Assembly: GCA_032158295.1 (NCBI GenBank)
Contig: CM063248.1
Coordinates: 14,584,657-14,648,656 of the forward strand
DNA from: Pycnopodia helianthoides
Taxonomy: Eukaryota; Echinodermata; Asteroidea; Forcipulatida; Asteriidae
Direction of reading: 5' to 3'
DNA: 64,000 nucleotides
The notes beneath the pieces are model-generated. The model was not told where the DNA came from. It made no database searches and saw only the letters and a program-made list of their open reading frames with translations. Positions 23,848 through 36,727 of this stretch are shown here, piece after piece. Made by a program: the position numbers and the translations under genes. Position 1 is the first letter of the stretch, and every line of letters begins with the position of its first letter.

Positions 23848-24549
23848 TGACCGGTATTTTCGTCTGGAGAATTGCTAGGATCTGAATCAACAGGAGATGC
23901 TACCATTGTACAGGCTTGATTGACGCGTAGGTAGTGATCATGGAGAAAGTGCTGAGTGGGAACTACTCAATCAACACTGCTTCCATCATGTCCATGCACA
24001 GAGAGTTACCTGTACAAATCCTGGATTTGGTTAAACTGCACCTCAATCTGGATTTGTAAAATACATAAAGATTGCTTCTTGTGCACTCCCCATCCCTTTA
24101 CCCATATTGAAAAACATGTTTTCTGATCTCCTCCACCCCCACCCCCCTGCAAAGAAAATGAAAGAAACATACCTGGAATTTCATCTTTGAGAGGGCAAGG
24201 CTATTTTCATTTTGCAAAGGGCATTTCCATTAAAAATCTTAAAGTCTATGGACAATTTTTGAAGGGGCACCAAGGCCAGGGGAAACAGAGGCCATAGCCT
24301 CCGTGTTAGTACAGGCCTGAAGAAAATTCACCACAATAGCATACACACGCAGTAGTGCAATGAGGCAAAAGATTTCATCGTCAACTGAAGGTTCCCAATT
24401 TGGAACTACCTATATCCTCATTGGGAGAAAGAATTGGATCAAGGTAGTATATATAGTAATTAACTATATCAAAAATGGGATAGTTTTAGTGACAATAAGG
24501 ATGAGTGCACATTAAAGGAATAAAAGACCGGTGGTGAGGTCTTAATCAG

Positions 24550-24875
24550 CAGTTTAAGACCGGTAGGGGCGTAGCAGTGTGTAAATGGACATAGATTTTG
24601 TAAAAAAACATAATCATGTAGGAAAATCTGTAAAACTTTTCTTTTTTTGTAAATTTTAAATTCCTCTCACATCCTCAGGTTCCATCTTGTGAGGGGTCAA
24701 AGTGCATCTGGCACTCAACGGTTATGCATACGTGCATGTAATAATGGATTTACATCGAGAACCCGTATGTATTGATTGCATTACGCGTTGTTAGCAACTC
24801 CATAAGCTTGCGCGCCAGCACGCGTATGGTTATAAGCGCCAGATGCCCGCTTTGGCCAACCGGTCTTAAACAGCT
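24550..24875. mobile_element. Inverted-repeat element with palindromic core
   Basis: CAGTTTAAGACCGGTA at the left is mirrored by ACCGGTCTTAAACAG at the right. Inside, GCATCTGGCACTCAA...CATACG (from 24704) is mirrored by CGTATGGTTATAAGCGCCAGATGC (to 24846), giving a nested stem. No open frame is present. The class is unknown. Confidence 0.6.
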
Positions 24876-24919
24876 CCAGCTATGTCTTTAAAGATGATTT
24901 ACGACCAGTGAAAAACTAC

Positions 24920-25024
24920 CACGTGATCACGTTTCGACCAATCAGAATGCATTAACTCTCCAAGAATAGAACATTATAGGGTCAAATATCAACAGCCTTG
25001 TTCCCATGGGGCAGTCGCCATCTT
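24920..25024. promoter_or_regulatory. Promoter-like motif cluster: E-box palindrome, CCAAT, YY1-like
   Basis: CACGTGATCACGT (24920-24932) combines an E-box CACGTG with an overlapping ATCACGT. CCAATCA, a CCAAT box, follows at 24938-24944. CGCCATCTT, the reverse of the YY1-type AAGATGGCG, is at 25016-25024. Their spacing over about 100 bp resembles a TATA-less promoter. It lies just left of the coding-like stretch at 25.2 kb. Function is inference. Confidence 0.3.
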
Positions 25025-25206
25025 ACCAATCCCTCTTGTCACTAGCCCCTGGAAGGGACACACAGAGTTGATTGGGGCCCGAAAATCAATGTGCAAATTA
25101 ACTTTTGATATTTACTGAGTAACTATTCTCTCTTTGATGACTTCTGATGTGTGGATATTAATATTGGACTCTTTCTTTGGAGATGCTAAATTAGGAGACG
25201 CAATGA

Positions 25207-26077
25207 ATATTTCGGTGGTACAGTTTTCAGGAAGTAGTTGAAATGGAGCAACTTGAAACCTCTATGATTGAAGTGAACAGAGTACGAAGGCAAAGAATTC
25301 TGCTTGAACACATCACTGAAATTAAATAGGCTGAAGTGCAATCTCTGAAACTGTCCTCATGGGAAGTCATCAATAAATTAAGCACTTGGGTTTTACCCGG
25401 GACATTTCTAAAGAAAGCTTATGTGCCCTTCCTTCAAGCTGTTTCAATAGTCTACACTGTACGAAAAGGTGAATGGTTAGCAACTTGAGCATTCATGGCC
25501 CAAGCTGAACCTATTTATACGTCATACTCAAAACCCACAGGGAAAGACACCTTGCTTCTATCGCAGGCATATTCCAAGATGGTAGCATGCGTTGGGGAGA
25601 ACAGCAAATAATCACGCAGTCGTCCTAGCCTCGGGGCTCGCGTATCCTGCCTTTAGATTAGAAAAACACATCTATTTGGTCAATGACTTCTGAGGTTGCA
25701 GCACGTTGAACACGTACATATATCCACGACACAACTTTAATGATTCCAACAGCCCCAAAATTGGTGAATCCACAATCCACGATGGTGAAATGCTCTTGCT
25801 TACGATGAGGGGCAGCCATGTTTTCTTAACCCTCAATTATGAAGTGAACAGACTGATTGGACAGGCCTCGCTGCCGCGGGACCGAACTGCATTTCAGAAC
25901 AAATCATCTGACCCACAGGCTTTCCTTTCACGTCATGCGTCAGAAAACCTCCTTGATGAACAAAAAAAAATGTTCCTCGTTGCTTTATTTTCACCTTGCG
26001 GTGACATTTTGAAGGTGAAAATCTTCAACATGAATGTGCGCGGATGCTGGTTTCCAAAGATTATCGAAGCTGTTTAG
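25207..26077 (+). pseudogene. Decayed coding-like stretch, family unknown
   Basis: From 25207 to 25608 one plus-strand frame stays open for 134 codons except for two isolated stops, TAG at 25327 and TGA at 25486. It ends at TAA 25609. Random sequence this A+T-rich should show several more stops. The composition is protein-like: MEQLETSMIEVNRVRRQRIL, then WEVINKLSTWVLPGTFLKK, then VYTVRKGEWLAT. An acceptor-like TTTTCAG precedes the GAA at 25231. A second open stretch without stops, in another frame, runs 25706-26077 (LTLNYEVNRLIGQASLPRDR). Together they could be a frameshifted remnant of a mobile-element gene or retrocopy. The R-x-G-x-W pattern faintly recalls transposon-associated DUF proteins. 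I do not recognise the family. Confidence 0.25.
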
Positions 26078-27744
26078 TGTTCAACTACGAGCCAGAAACA
26101 ATCACGGAGGAAGGAAATACTATTACGAGTCATTGGAATGAGTTGTTTTAATTTCAACAAGCTGGTCAATGTCAAAAACGTCATTCAGAAATGAACATTC
26201 ACTATTTTGGAGAGGATTTCAGCTAGCTTATCTCTAAATTCACAAAGAAATCCTGCAAATGTAATGAATTTGAAATAGTACAATTTGCATATTGTTTTTT
26301 ACGGAAAAAGGTCTTGTCCTCGTGGCAATAATTTGCACTTTTTACCTGGAACCTTAGTTCTGAGAGCTGGAGTACAGTTAAGTAACACAAACTGCAAGAG
26401 GGCGCTCTTCGAAGGACCAATAAAACACTCACATTGCAGTGACCTCAACTCTAAATCCATGCTAGACTTTGGCTGTACACAATGCTTTTTGATATTAAAT
26501 AGCTCAAAAAATTGACAACTAATGCAAATAACAATAATAATAATAATAATCAATTACAATCTATGCAGCAATGCAGAATACCAGGGTCAGCATGGTTCCC
26601 CTCTATGACCCCCCCCCCCCCGATAATCTGCTTGGGAAAAAAAACACATTAAATATTCCCATTAAAAACTCTCCATGAAGATCACACCAATAATGACATA
26701 TTGTATACCATACTTGAGGCCACTTAAACAAACTATCAGCCCATTCCTTCAAAGAATGCCAAAACAGCTCTCCGGCTCCAGGCTCTAAGTCTCTTCCCCC
26801 AAATTATATCTCAGTCACATAGTACAGGAATGACCACTTCAAACTTCATAATAGGGGCTATAAAAAAAACCATACCCATCTGCTGGAAGAATTCTCTTTA
26901 CCACTGGGGCCAAATTAATCTTCATAAAAATGTTGACAAGGTGCCAAGCATTCTTTTATTCAAATTTTTTATTTAACTTTGAAAGGGGGGGGGGGTTAGA
27001 GGATGTTCAAGATTAGGGTGGGCGGTTCAACAGCGGTTATGCAAACACTGATTCGGGTCTAAGGGTAATCTTTATCAGATTGTCTCCGTTCTTTGGCTCC
27101 CATCCAACGTTTGTATACATATCAATTTATATAACTCTTTTTTAAAGGGATGGGGGGGGGGGGTTGAAATGAGGGAAATAAGCTGTCAGACTAAGAAATA
27201 ATTTACTTTAATGATAATATACAAAAGTGTAGACTGGTCCTTTCAACTGAGGATTGAGTATCTTTGGTTGCATTTGGTACACTGTTTTTGTAGAGGTACA
27301 GAATGCAGAGGTAAGAGTTTCATCAGACTGAGACAAAATGACCGGCTCAAACATGATCATCAAATTTCAAAAGTGTTCTATATGACTCCTAATTACTCTG
27401 TGGCTAAATGGTCAGACTGTTACTGCTCTTAAAATCATGAAGTTGTGGGTTTTAATCATGGAGGTACCATTGAGTCCAATCTCATGACCATGGGTATTTA
27501 ACCAATTGTCACCAATTCTGGTGTATATTTCTCCAAGCAAAAGCTTTGCCAAGGTCCAAGGGTGGACAAATTAATCAGGCAAACAACTTGAACAAGTCGC
27601 CTTGTTTTAAAGGGCATATAACCAACTACTATTATTTAACAGTGTCTAAAGATTGCTCTGATTTAATATTAACTAGGCTTGGGGAAAAAACGTATTGGTA
27701 AATACTGGTCTGTTGTCTGACTTGTTTACAATAATGCACACTAT

Positions 27745-27945
27745 GATGGAGTATTGTGACCAAGCGGTCTAAGTGTACCAGACTCAGGTTCTGGTGTAGT
27801 CAGAGTGTGGGTTTGGATCCTGGTCAGGGTCATGGTACAAGTGTCCTTGCGTTTCTGGCATGGTTGTGTTTTTTCTGGCATGAGTGGTTTGATTGCACCA
27901 CATTCACATTGTAAAAATGTTACATAAATGGGTCTCATAATTCAA
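27745..27945 (+). mobile_element. tRNA-Leu-like SINE (family S3)
   Basis: The A box TGACCAAGCGGTCTAAGTG, the anticodon-arm region CCAGACTCAGGTTCTGG (anticodon CAG) and the B box TGGGTTTGGATCC are in tRNA-Leu order and spacing. The phrase ACAAGTGTCCTTGCG follows, close to the start of the S1 body (ACACTTGTGTCCTTGAGC). The acceptor stem does not close, so it is not a working tRNA gene. The right end is uncertain. Confidence 0.7.
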
Positions 27946-29274
27946 ACATAGATCTACATCCTGAAAAAATAAAGAACGCTTTAAAACGCCTGTTGGTCAA
28001 AGATAAAGTGCATATAAGAACTTTACATTATTATTATTAGAAGCTTAGGATGTCAATGCTTCTTGCTATTTGAAAGATTTCTTAGAAAATAAAAAAAAAA
28101 AAAAAAAAAATTATAAACGTGCATTGCTTGAGTTGAATATTGCTTCGTTGCTAAAAAAAAAAAAGCATGGTATCGTTTTAATTTTACTTGAAAAATTAAT
28201 TGAGAAAGTTTGCAGATGTACAGGTTCATAATATGGGTTTTTGGACTGTTTAGACTTGTACAGAGACACAAGCTGAATCTGACCTCCATCCTCCACTCCC
28301 CCCCCCCCCCCAATATAGAAGAGAACAAAACTCTCTGGACAACCAACACCTCCAATATGCCTACTGGCTACTACAAAGATAGAACTACTAAAAATGCATT
28401 GACCTGAAACCCTCTCACTGTATCCCTCAGGTCCAGCAATTGGCCATAATGCCCCTCTTGATCCACTCAATCTGAATCCATAAGCCCCACATGTCACATC
28501 TAAAACCCCTCTGACAAATGACTTTGGTTTGAACAGCAGCCTGAAGAAAAAAAAACACAACCCCCAGGTACCCCCCCCCCAACCATGGCTGTTACCAGGC
28601 AAGCTGAAGGTTCCCACATTGATGGCCAGTACTCAGGTCATGCTGCTGCAAATTTATTGGCTCCAGACTCTCCCTTGTTGTGTAGCAACTGATAAACTTG
28701 GATCAAGTGATCAAGTAAAAACAGTTGCTTCAGACCGATTGTATGATTCTCATTGCAAATATTAGGCTGGTTTGGTTGGACATGGTCGACAAATTCAATC
28801 AGATTAAAACCATCTTATTCAGTACAGACACACCGTGGCCTGGAATAGAGTAGAGCCTTAGCAACAAGAGGATGCAACACAAGGGGACAATTTGTGGAAA
28901 TTATAACATTGGACATGGTGGTTAACTAAAACAATTAGGATTCGTTTAAGCTTTTGTAAAGTAACCACGCCATTTGCTTACAAAAAATTTATCTAATCTG
29001 CGTCCTTTAAAAACTGTCCATATTTTTCATATTGTTTTAATTATTTCTTGTGTTCATGCCCCGAACATTGCTAAAAGCCACTCAAGGTATGAGGCGAGAA
29101 AAGAGCACCAGTAGGAAATTAAATTCCTCTCATACAAACAGCATAGTCTAGATCGATGGGGGGGGGGGGATCATACACCACCAAAGCTTAGAGTATTAGA
29201 ATAACAAATAAGGCCTTGCAATTTGTAGGAATGGTATTACATTGGTAGAAAAGGACATTTATTCAAACCTAAAG

Positions 29275-29653
29275 TTAAAGGGAACATTACAGAATTGGTT
29301 GTTGCTAACAAAACAGTTGCTGGCAGTGTAAGCACTTCATGTAATCCACCATATACATAAACTGACAAACCTGTAGAAGTTTGAGATCGATCGGCCATCT
29401 GGGTCACGAGAAAATTACACATTTGCATGAAATCATTAGATTCAACAAATGAATAAAACGCTCACTGAGCGATAAACTCTAATCGGAAAATTAGTTTATT
29501 CATTTCTCATCAAATGTGGCATTTCAGACAGAAATATTTCAAGGGATGTATTCTACTATCATCATCATTAGACCGTGTAAGTTTTATGTAAATCTGTGAT
29601 CAAAAGTATATTTTACAAGTTTTTTTCTTACCAATTCTGTAATGTTCCTTTAA
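29275..29653. mobile_element. MITE with TTAA ends, family K1 (copy 2)
   Basis: Same ends and interior as 4008-4363 and in the same orientation. It carries about 25 bp of extra interior ('cacatttgcatgaaatcatt') that copy 1 lacks but copy 3 shares, so copy 1 has an internal deletion. Confidence 0.88.
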
Positions 29654-30543
29654 AGAAACGTATTATTTGAAAAATTTAAATATTATAGCATTTCATGCAG
29701 AAATACTTGGGTATAACTCTTTTAAAAATAAGTTCCCAGTTTCACATTCATTTTTTCCCCCACATGATTTGGGTTAAAAAACAAAATTGAAAAAAGCAAC
29801 AACAAAAAATATAAAAAAACAAAGTCAAAACGGTCGAAAGGTTTGATTAATCAGACCAGTGCTAAGCATTGCACTAATGATTGGCGCACGGCACGGCAAT
29901 TAAAACGAATTGACAAAATATTGAATTTAGTCAAAGTGGTTTGCCGCACTTAAGTGATTCAAAATGGCAAGCACAGGAGAAAATTGCCAAAGAATCATGT
30001 TTCATGATGGCAATTTGATTGTCGATTGTCGTGCAACTACAGTGTAGCATGGCAGAGCGCACTTTGCTACACGGCAGTGTCGAACTTAAACCAAAAGTTT
30101 GCCCTAAATGTCGCTTTTCACTCAAATTTAATTCATAGTTTTCTAGATTTGAGTTCGGCACGGCCAAAAGAACAATGCTTAGCTCAAGCCTCATTCATAT
30201 TTCATTTTCTCATGCACACAACTGTATTTATCCTGGCAAAACAAACATGTGAAAGCTTCTTAAATATTCTTAATTGAACAAAGTGACAGACAACCGGCAC
30301 CCATTACCGAGGACCTTTGTTACTGGTGCTCGTGTAAAAGGGCCTTTATACACCCACACCCAGCACTAACCCCTAACTGACTGTCCAATATCTTCCCATT
30401 CAAAACTGAACAGTAATTAAAATACACAAGTCCTGTAGGACCTGGACTGTACATTGTTAACACTCTTTAACACACAAAAAAACAACCCAGACATACACAC
30501 ATATACAATTCAAAAAGAAACAGAAGAGAAACATTTAACTCAC

Positions 30544-30621
30544 ATTGACAAGAGTTTCCAGCGAGTAGACGTAGAACTGCTCCGTCTCCAACAGAGTCTG
30601 CATGATACGAAGTTTGATATC
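30544..30621 (-). CDS. ARHGEF17: RhoGEF (ARHGEF17-like) exon: DH conserved region 1
   Basis: This 78-nt exon (26 codons, phase 0 at both ends) is the most upstream exon recognised. Its acceptor is TTTTCTTTGCTTTCCACAG and its donor AAT|GTGAGT. The peptide contains IMQTLLETEQFYVYSLETLV, the first DH helix (conserved region 1). ARHGEF17 has IMTVLDTEQSYVESLRTLM there. The glutamate in the T-E-(Q) motif, which contacts the GTPase switch 1 in Dbl-family GEFs, is present. No start codon is expected here: ARHGEF17 proteins have a very long N-terminal region before the DH domain. That region was not found in the 33 kb upstream. Confidence 0.93.
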
Positions 30622-33600
30622 CTGTGGAAAGCAAAGAAAACAATCCGTCATAACAATTATCTCAAAACAACCATCTCTGCAAAACTAAAATGATTACATT
30701 TAAGTTCATCAGTTGAGGAAGGAGGAACAGGCTGCCTTCTAAACAGACTCCAGTTCCATTTGGTATCTTCTTATATGCTTGAGTGGAGACATAAATAGAG
30801 ATGGTACATGTCATCTCAAGGGAGAACACACTTACAATGACGTGAAAGGAACTGTTACACAAGAGTTCCAAGATTTCATTTAGGTTTCAGGAAGGTCATG
30901 CGGAGAGCAAGACATGCGGTCTGGAGAGCTTTCACAGGAAACCATTTATAACATAAGTTAATAAGTTAACTCTTCTTTAAATCCAGCCATGGATAAAGAG
31001 AGAGGGAGGGGAAGGCCGGAACTCTTTAGTTGCTCCCTAGACTACACAGCTTCTTCAAACTAAGTTTTCTATGTTTATAATGGGGGAAATGGCCCCATGT
31101 GTGGCAATCTGTGACACTGGTAAGCTGGTGGGATAGAAGTAATGCTTTTTTTCCTTCTTTTATGACTCCTGGGAGGAAGTCTGCTTGGCTAAAAACCTAA
31201 AGTATTCCACACTGAGGGACTCTCTCTGACCTAATCTTTAAGTTTCAGGGTAAAAAAGGAGCACCTTTGGGTGCGGGACACTTCCTTTGGTGGCACCCTT
31301 CCATTGGCAATGTTCTGACAAATGTTCAGTTGATGTAGAACAGACCCATCACTCCATTATGGGTTTAATGTTGGCCGTAGAAACATTAAAGTATACAACT
31401 GCATTGATTGCTGTACAAATAAATACAGCACAAATCTTAGACTGAAGTATGTTTCGTTATGTTGATATAAATGTACTGGTTATAAAAACAGTCTTTTTAC
31501 AATGATGAATATATAATGAAGACACACAAGTAAATGTATGCAGAACAAAAAACCTACTGACTAACAAAGCTTCAAGGCTTTTTTCCGAGAAACTGTGTTT
31601 CTCAGAAGGTCTGATGAACAAAATAAACACTACGATCAGAAACAACAGCTTTGGTTTTTTCTGTACATGTAGCATAGGTCACTGTTTCTGTGCATTCTTC
31701 AACCTTGCTGACAACCGTGCTTACAGTCACAGCCAAACAGACACCATTCAGATACTATTTCCGTTGTCTTTGTCGTGTTGTCTTTGTCAGGGGTGAGAGT
31801 CATTGCTGCCAAAAAGTATGAAACTAGAATCAAAATTTTAAGAGGTATGTTAAGATGATGGCATGTCCACCTTTTGGTAAACCCTGGGGGGTTTAGATTT
31901 CACAGAGGTTTTAGGAAGTGTCTTTAGGGCTAGAGAAGTAGAATAAGGAGCAGGATTTCTTTATATCTGCGGACAAAAATTACGAATGATTTTCTTCATC
32001 AGACAGACTTAAAAATTCTGAATTTAGATAAAAGTCTGACATGTTTCATCCCTGCTATGTCTATGAAAACAATAATGGAACTAATTATTTTTTTTAATTT
32101 TTATTTTTTAAAAGAGAACTGACTGAGGCCTACAATTCAGTCTTTAAAACCGACAATTAAATCTACAACTATAACTCCACCACAAGGCTGTAGAATTTGT
32201 ATTTCAGCCACAGAGTTCATTCCATAGCCAAAAAATCCTCAATTACACGACCCAGACACAGTTTGGCTGCATTGAATCCAGGAAACATGATGGCTTCAAC
32301 ATGGTCGAGTTCAACGAGAACCAAAGCACAACTCCCTGTGGACTACAAAAAGGAATCCCTCTTATGTGAACAAGCCCATTTCTAATAATAAACACTGCTT
32401 GGGTACTACATAAATAAAAAGCAAATGTTAGGGAGGGACTATACAGGAAATTAAGCATTCATTTCCAAACGCCGTGACATTAAATGTTCAATATCGGTTT
32501 TCACGTCCGCAGATGACTTAGCACTTTGAATTTGATGAATCTGAGGCAAAATTTTTCTGACAACTCCCTCAGTCTCCATAATTTTATTTAAGGACAAACA
32601 TGTAAAGCCTCCAAAAAAAGCTGACTAAGAATTTTTAGGTAGGGTTGAGGTAAAAATTCAAGGACAGAATGTGTCGCTAAAATAATGCTTTCCAAAGATG
32701 AGATACAGCTTTAACTGTGATAAAACAAACCTGTTTGTTAAGACTGTACCTTATCTTGATTCAAAGACAGTAAGCCTGCTCATAGAGTGTATAGCTGTAG
32801 TTTTGCCAGTATTACAAAGTACACCTAATCTTGATTTAAAAAAAAAGAGAGAGAAGCAAACTAGAAGAAGTATGATTTTTGTCCTTCTTTTTCTTTCTCT
32901 TCTTCTTCTTTTTTTCAGGGGGGGGGGTAGTGGGATTGTGGTGTGTTAAAACTACAAGTTCATGAATTTAGTGTATTTTGCCAAAACTATGTGTATCATT
33001 TTAGCCAAAGATGTGTGTCTGCCTAACATCCTATTTGCACTCAAAACTATAAAGTTCCCAGATAAATCTTCCCAGTCTGATTCTCAAAAAAAAAAAAAGT
33101 TTTCCCCTATTTTATTTCCCCAGCACATCAGTTGGATATCCCTACCCATTAGCTGGATACTCAATACATAGTCTGCTTAATGGGCATGGGGGAATTCAGG
33201 TGTAAATGATATAAACTGCACAGTATAGAATTTTTACCAAGAGTTATCCACCACATCAAATATTAACCACATGCTGTATCATCAATCTCAGACCTCAAGG
33301 CCCACTGCCAGAGTTGACAACCCAATATTCACCACACATCTGACTGCCATGAATTATAACTTCATATTTATGGTTTGGCAACTGACATTTTGTTTACTCT
33401 CCAAGAAACCATAATAATATTTCACTTCAATGGGGAATAGTTATGTACAGATTGTTCGATACTTGTAGTGTATTCACTTTAAGCACGTCTGCCACTTTAA
33501 GAGTTACGCATGCACATTCCAGTTGTGTTATAAGAAGTTGCATTAATGGTTAGAACCACAATGGAGTAAGTTCCACATTTAGTGCTCCAGGAGTTTGGAC

Positions 33601-36570
33601 TAATATGTTAAAACGTACATCTGCATCCGGTTGAGTTACTTAGGGATAGGACATAACAATACTTGACCAGGTTTTATAATTTGTTTTTTTAATTACTTAG
33701 TTCTGCGTCATATCGACACAGTGGCCTAGTCAGGAGCCTCCCCAAGATCCCTCATTCCCCCCCCCATCTCATCCCCCCCCCCATCTCATCCCCCCATCTC
33801 CTCCCCCCCCCCCAAAAAAAAATGAGATTGAAAGAAAATGCAGAAATTCATGGTTTGATATATTAAATATATATAGCCCACCAAATTGTGTCTTTGCCCA
33901 TTGCTTAACCTCAAATGAAAAAGTCTGGTTACACCATTGAATTTTCACTACTTGAAATTCATTTCTTTGAAAAACATTATGACACTGCAGGCACTTTTGG
34001 GAGCAGTAGGGCCGGAACTTAGGACAACACAGCTTTTGTAACCTCTGTGAAATCTAATGCTTGCATTCAAAACACATTGAAATAAAAACTGCAAACACAG
34101 ACAGAATTTACTCATCTATTATGCAATGGAAAAATTGTTACATTTTATAATATGACAAATGCAGTGAATTATGCACAAATTCCATGATCAATCAGTCTAC
34201 TGCCACCTATCTGTGGTTTAATGGGTAAGCGTACATAATAGTCTACAAGACTTAGGCTTGAATAAAGCTCTTTCAGAATAAACATAAGCGTCACAAGGGT
34301 CACTTGATGTTAATCAGTGGTCATGGCATTTTCAACCTGACCAAACCATGACTAAACTCTCATGAACCTAGCACACCAACACTGCCACACACTTTCAGGG
34401 GTTCCCAGAAGTGACACCCAAACACAATCTGTGGACAATTGGAACTTGTATAAAACCTTCACACCCGGGGTTGTGGATAATTAGCTTAACTGCACAAAGA
34501 CCCTCACTGAGACTGAGGAGAAGAGTTTCAAGAATTTTAAGAAAGGAGCGAGGACATATTGGCCTAAAAATACATGTGCCTTGTGGGTTGAACAACTGAT
34601 TGGCAGTCATTAAAACTAACCAATGACTTTTTAAAAAAGAGTCAACAAAAACATCAACAACAACAAATACGTTCTTGCTTTAAACACATTGTTATATTTA
34701 ACCAAAACATCCATCTCTAAAAACGAATGTAGCCTTGTTAAATTTACTGTTCAGTAAACACCAACATATCTTGCATAGTTCTGAAGAAAGAGGTTGTGTA
34801 ACAACTCATTATTTCTGTCACTAAACTTTGACTGGATTCAGGTCAATTCTTCAAAATCGACCTCCTCCTTCTCCTTAAGCCAATTTAGAACATCTAATTA
34901 AAAGTTAAAGTATTACATGATCATTTCTTCTCCAAACTCTTTGCACTTCTGCCATATAAAGCAAATTCCTGTGTACTTCACAGTCACAGAATCAACATCA
35001 TCACTTCATTCATGAAAAACTAGATCAAAAGTTGTTTTTGGGAAAAGAAAAAAACCCATTCAACCATCCTGTAATAATGTCATCAAATTAGATGGTATTG
35101 TTCATTTAAACTACGCAAAAGATTCTGCGTGAAAATCCTGTCCAAGCAACACCGGCCACCATCATGGAGCGCTGATTTTGAAGCAATGTGGTACGCAACT
35201 ATACATCTTGACATAGTTACATGTAAACTACGGCATGGTGTCTATCTTGTCAGCTTGATCAACAAACCGAGCTGGTTGGCATGGAGGGCCGAATGTTAGC
35301 AAAACATTCAATCATGTTGTCAGATATTGTGACCAAATTCAAAATTTCTGCAAACTTTCAATATTGGTTTCTTTGTTTCCAACAAATTCAACAGTATTTT
35401 TGAAAATTTGTGTAACATCGTTAAAAACTGTGGCTATCCGTTTGTGCTTTGCATTTATGGCTTTCCATAGTTTTCCAACCTCGGTTGGCAAAAACTTGGG
35501 CTGTGACATTGCAAAAGAAAGGTCTATACTAAGTTTCCCAAGATGCATTGTGGTACTTTTAAGATGGCGCTTGTGCGTTGGGGCTATTCTGTACATTGTC
35601 TTTGTAAATAGAGCGTGACAGCTTTTGGGTACCTTCGAGTGACCCTTCTTGCCTTTTCAAGTCGATCCCTTCCAAATCTGCTGAATGTTCCCTGTATATA
35701 TTTTTACTTCTTCCCCTGGAACTTTGGAATTTCCTGAGGGTTAAGTAAGTATTAAAGGGATTACATCGGATTTACAAATGGCCCTAGGAGAAATAAAATA
35801 CAGGTCTGGAACAGCTGACGCCTGTTTGACAAGAAACTGAAAAAAATGAAACATTCCATTTGAATCAAGGATGTGAGTCAAATTTTATAAATTTGCAATA
35901 TGAAAATACTTTATTTAACAGCAACCGTGATTTACATTATTTACAGAAACTGGATTTATTAGGTGCTTTTATGCCAATTATGGAAATTCTCCAGGAAAGT
36001 CCATTTTCAGTGGGCCTTTTAAAGCATTCCTGCAATTGAAACTCTTTAAATTCCTTAGGAGTGTGCAGCACCGGCAATCAGATTTGTACTCATTCACATT
36101 AACCAACTCTACTGTTGCAAGTACCCATTTATTTACTCCTAGATAACGAGTGAAAACAACTTATTGAATTTACTTTATGTCTTTAGGAAACGCTGATGGG
36201 TTGGTCGATATACCGGCCCAGACTTTCCAATGTAATTTCTGACTTGAAAGCTGGTGTACATGTGTTTGTAATTGACCTAAATTCCCCCATTTCACCATTC
36301 CAAAGTCAATTTCTAACATGATCTTAAACATCTGCAATACACCTGTGAAAAGCAAGCCGCAAGTATTAAGATCACAGTCATAGGTACATCCAACAAGAAA
36401 CCTCTCCTCCATGTATTTCCTGAACACTTCTGATAATTTGTTATCGTTTTCACCAACCGAGGAAAGTGTCAAAAAACACAACATTTTGCAAATCAGGTTT
36501 TCTGTACAAATCTTGACTTACTCATTGCTGTTAACATTTACAGCAATTTTCAAGACCTAACCATCCATGC
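30622..36570. other. Upstream region, no exon recognised
   Basis: This is either a 5' intron of the RhoGEF gene or intergenic DNA. It holds a poly-C cluster (33757-33813), T/C-rich tracts near 32880-32920 and short open frames without motifs. A charged minus-strand frame at 35339-35596 and another at 36170-36484 could be chance or tiny remnants; neither has splice or family support. AAGATGGCG, a YY1-type word that also gives an ATG, lies at 35561-35569. Confidence 0.55.
33757..33813. repeat. Poly-C / CATCTCAT tandem
   Basis: Runs of 6 to 12 C separated by ATCTCAT or ATCTCCT words, about four repeats of variable length. Confidence 0.9.
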
Positions 36571-36572
36571 TA

Positions 36573-36727
36573 TAGACCCCTTGCACAACGCGCAGAGTAC
36601 TCACATGGGCCTATTCTGGGTGTCATTTTGGGTGTCAAAATCGTATACAAACGTGCACAAAAGAGAGTTGACACCCAAAATTACGCGCATTGTTCGGAGG
36701 CACGTTGTGTATTCTGTAAGGGGTCTA
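36573..36727. mobile_element. Short inverted-repeat element with TAGACCCCTT ends
   Basis: TAGACCCCTTGCACAACG at the left is matched by CGTTGTGTATTCTGTAAGG-GGTCTA at the right. An internal pair, TTTTGGGTGTCAA and TTGACACCCAAAA, makes a second stem. The whole 155 bp can fold into a hairpin. No open frame is present. Confidence 0.75.

Larger units (their letters stand above)
21145..30543 (-). other. Intron of 9.4 kb
   Basis: The donor is AAT|GTGAGT and the acceptor is CCCCTCAG. It holds a palindromic element (23729-23847), an inverted-repeat element (24550-24875), a promoter-like motif cluster (24920-25024), a decayed coding-like stretch (25207-26077), many G/C runs, a tRNA-derived SINE (27745-27945), A20 and A12 runs (28091-28164) and a K1 MITE (29275-29653). 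21400-23700 and 29660-30540 hold nothing I recognise. A possible second, degraded tRNA-like segment lies near 27400-27470. Confidence 0.78.

Noticed and set aside
28111..28617. 168-codon minus-strand open frame
   Set aside because: It runs through poly-A and poly-C tracts that give Phe and Gly runs. No motif or splice support.
35339..35596. Minus-strand 85-codon charged open frame
   Set aside because: Starts at a non-ATG-supported site, no splice signals in the right places and no known motif.
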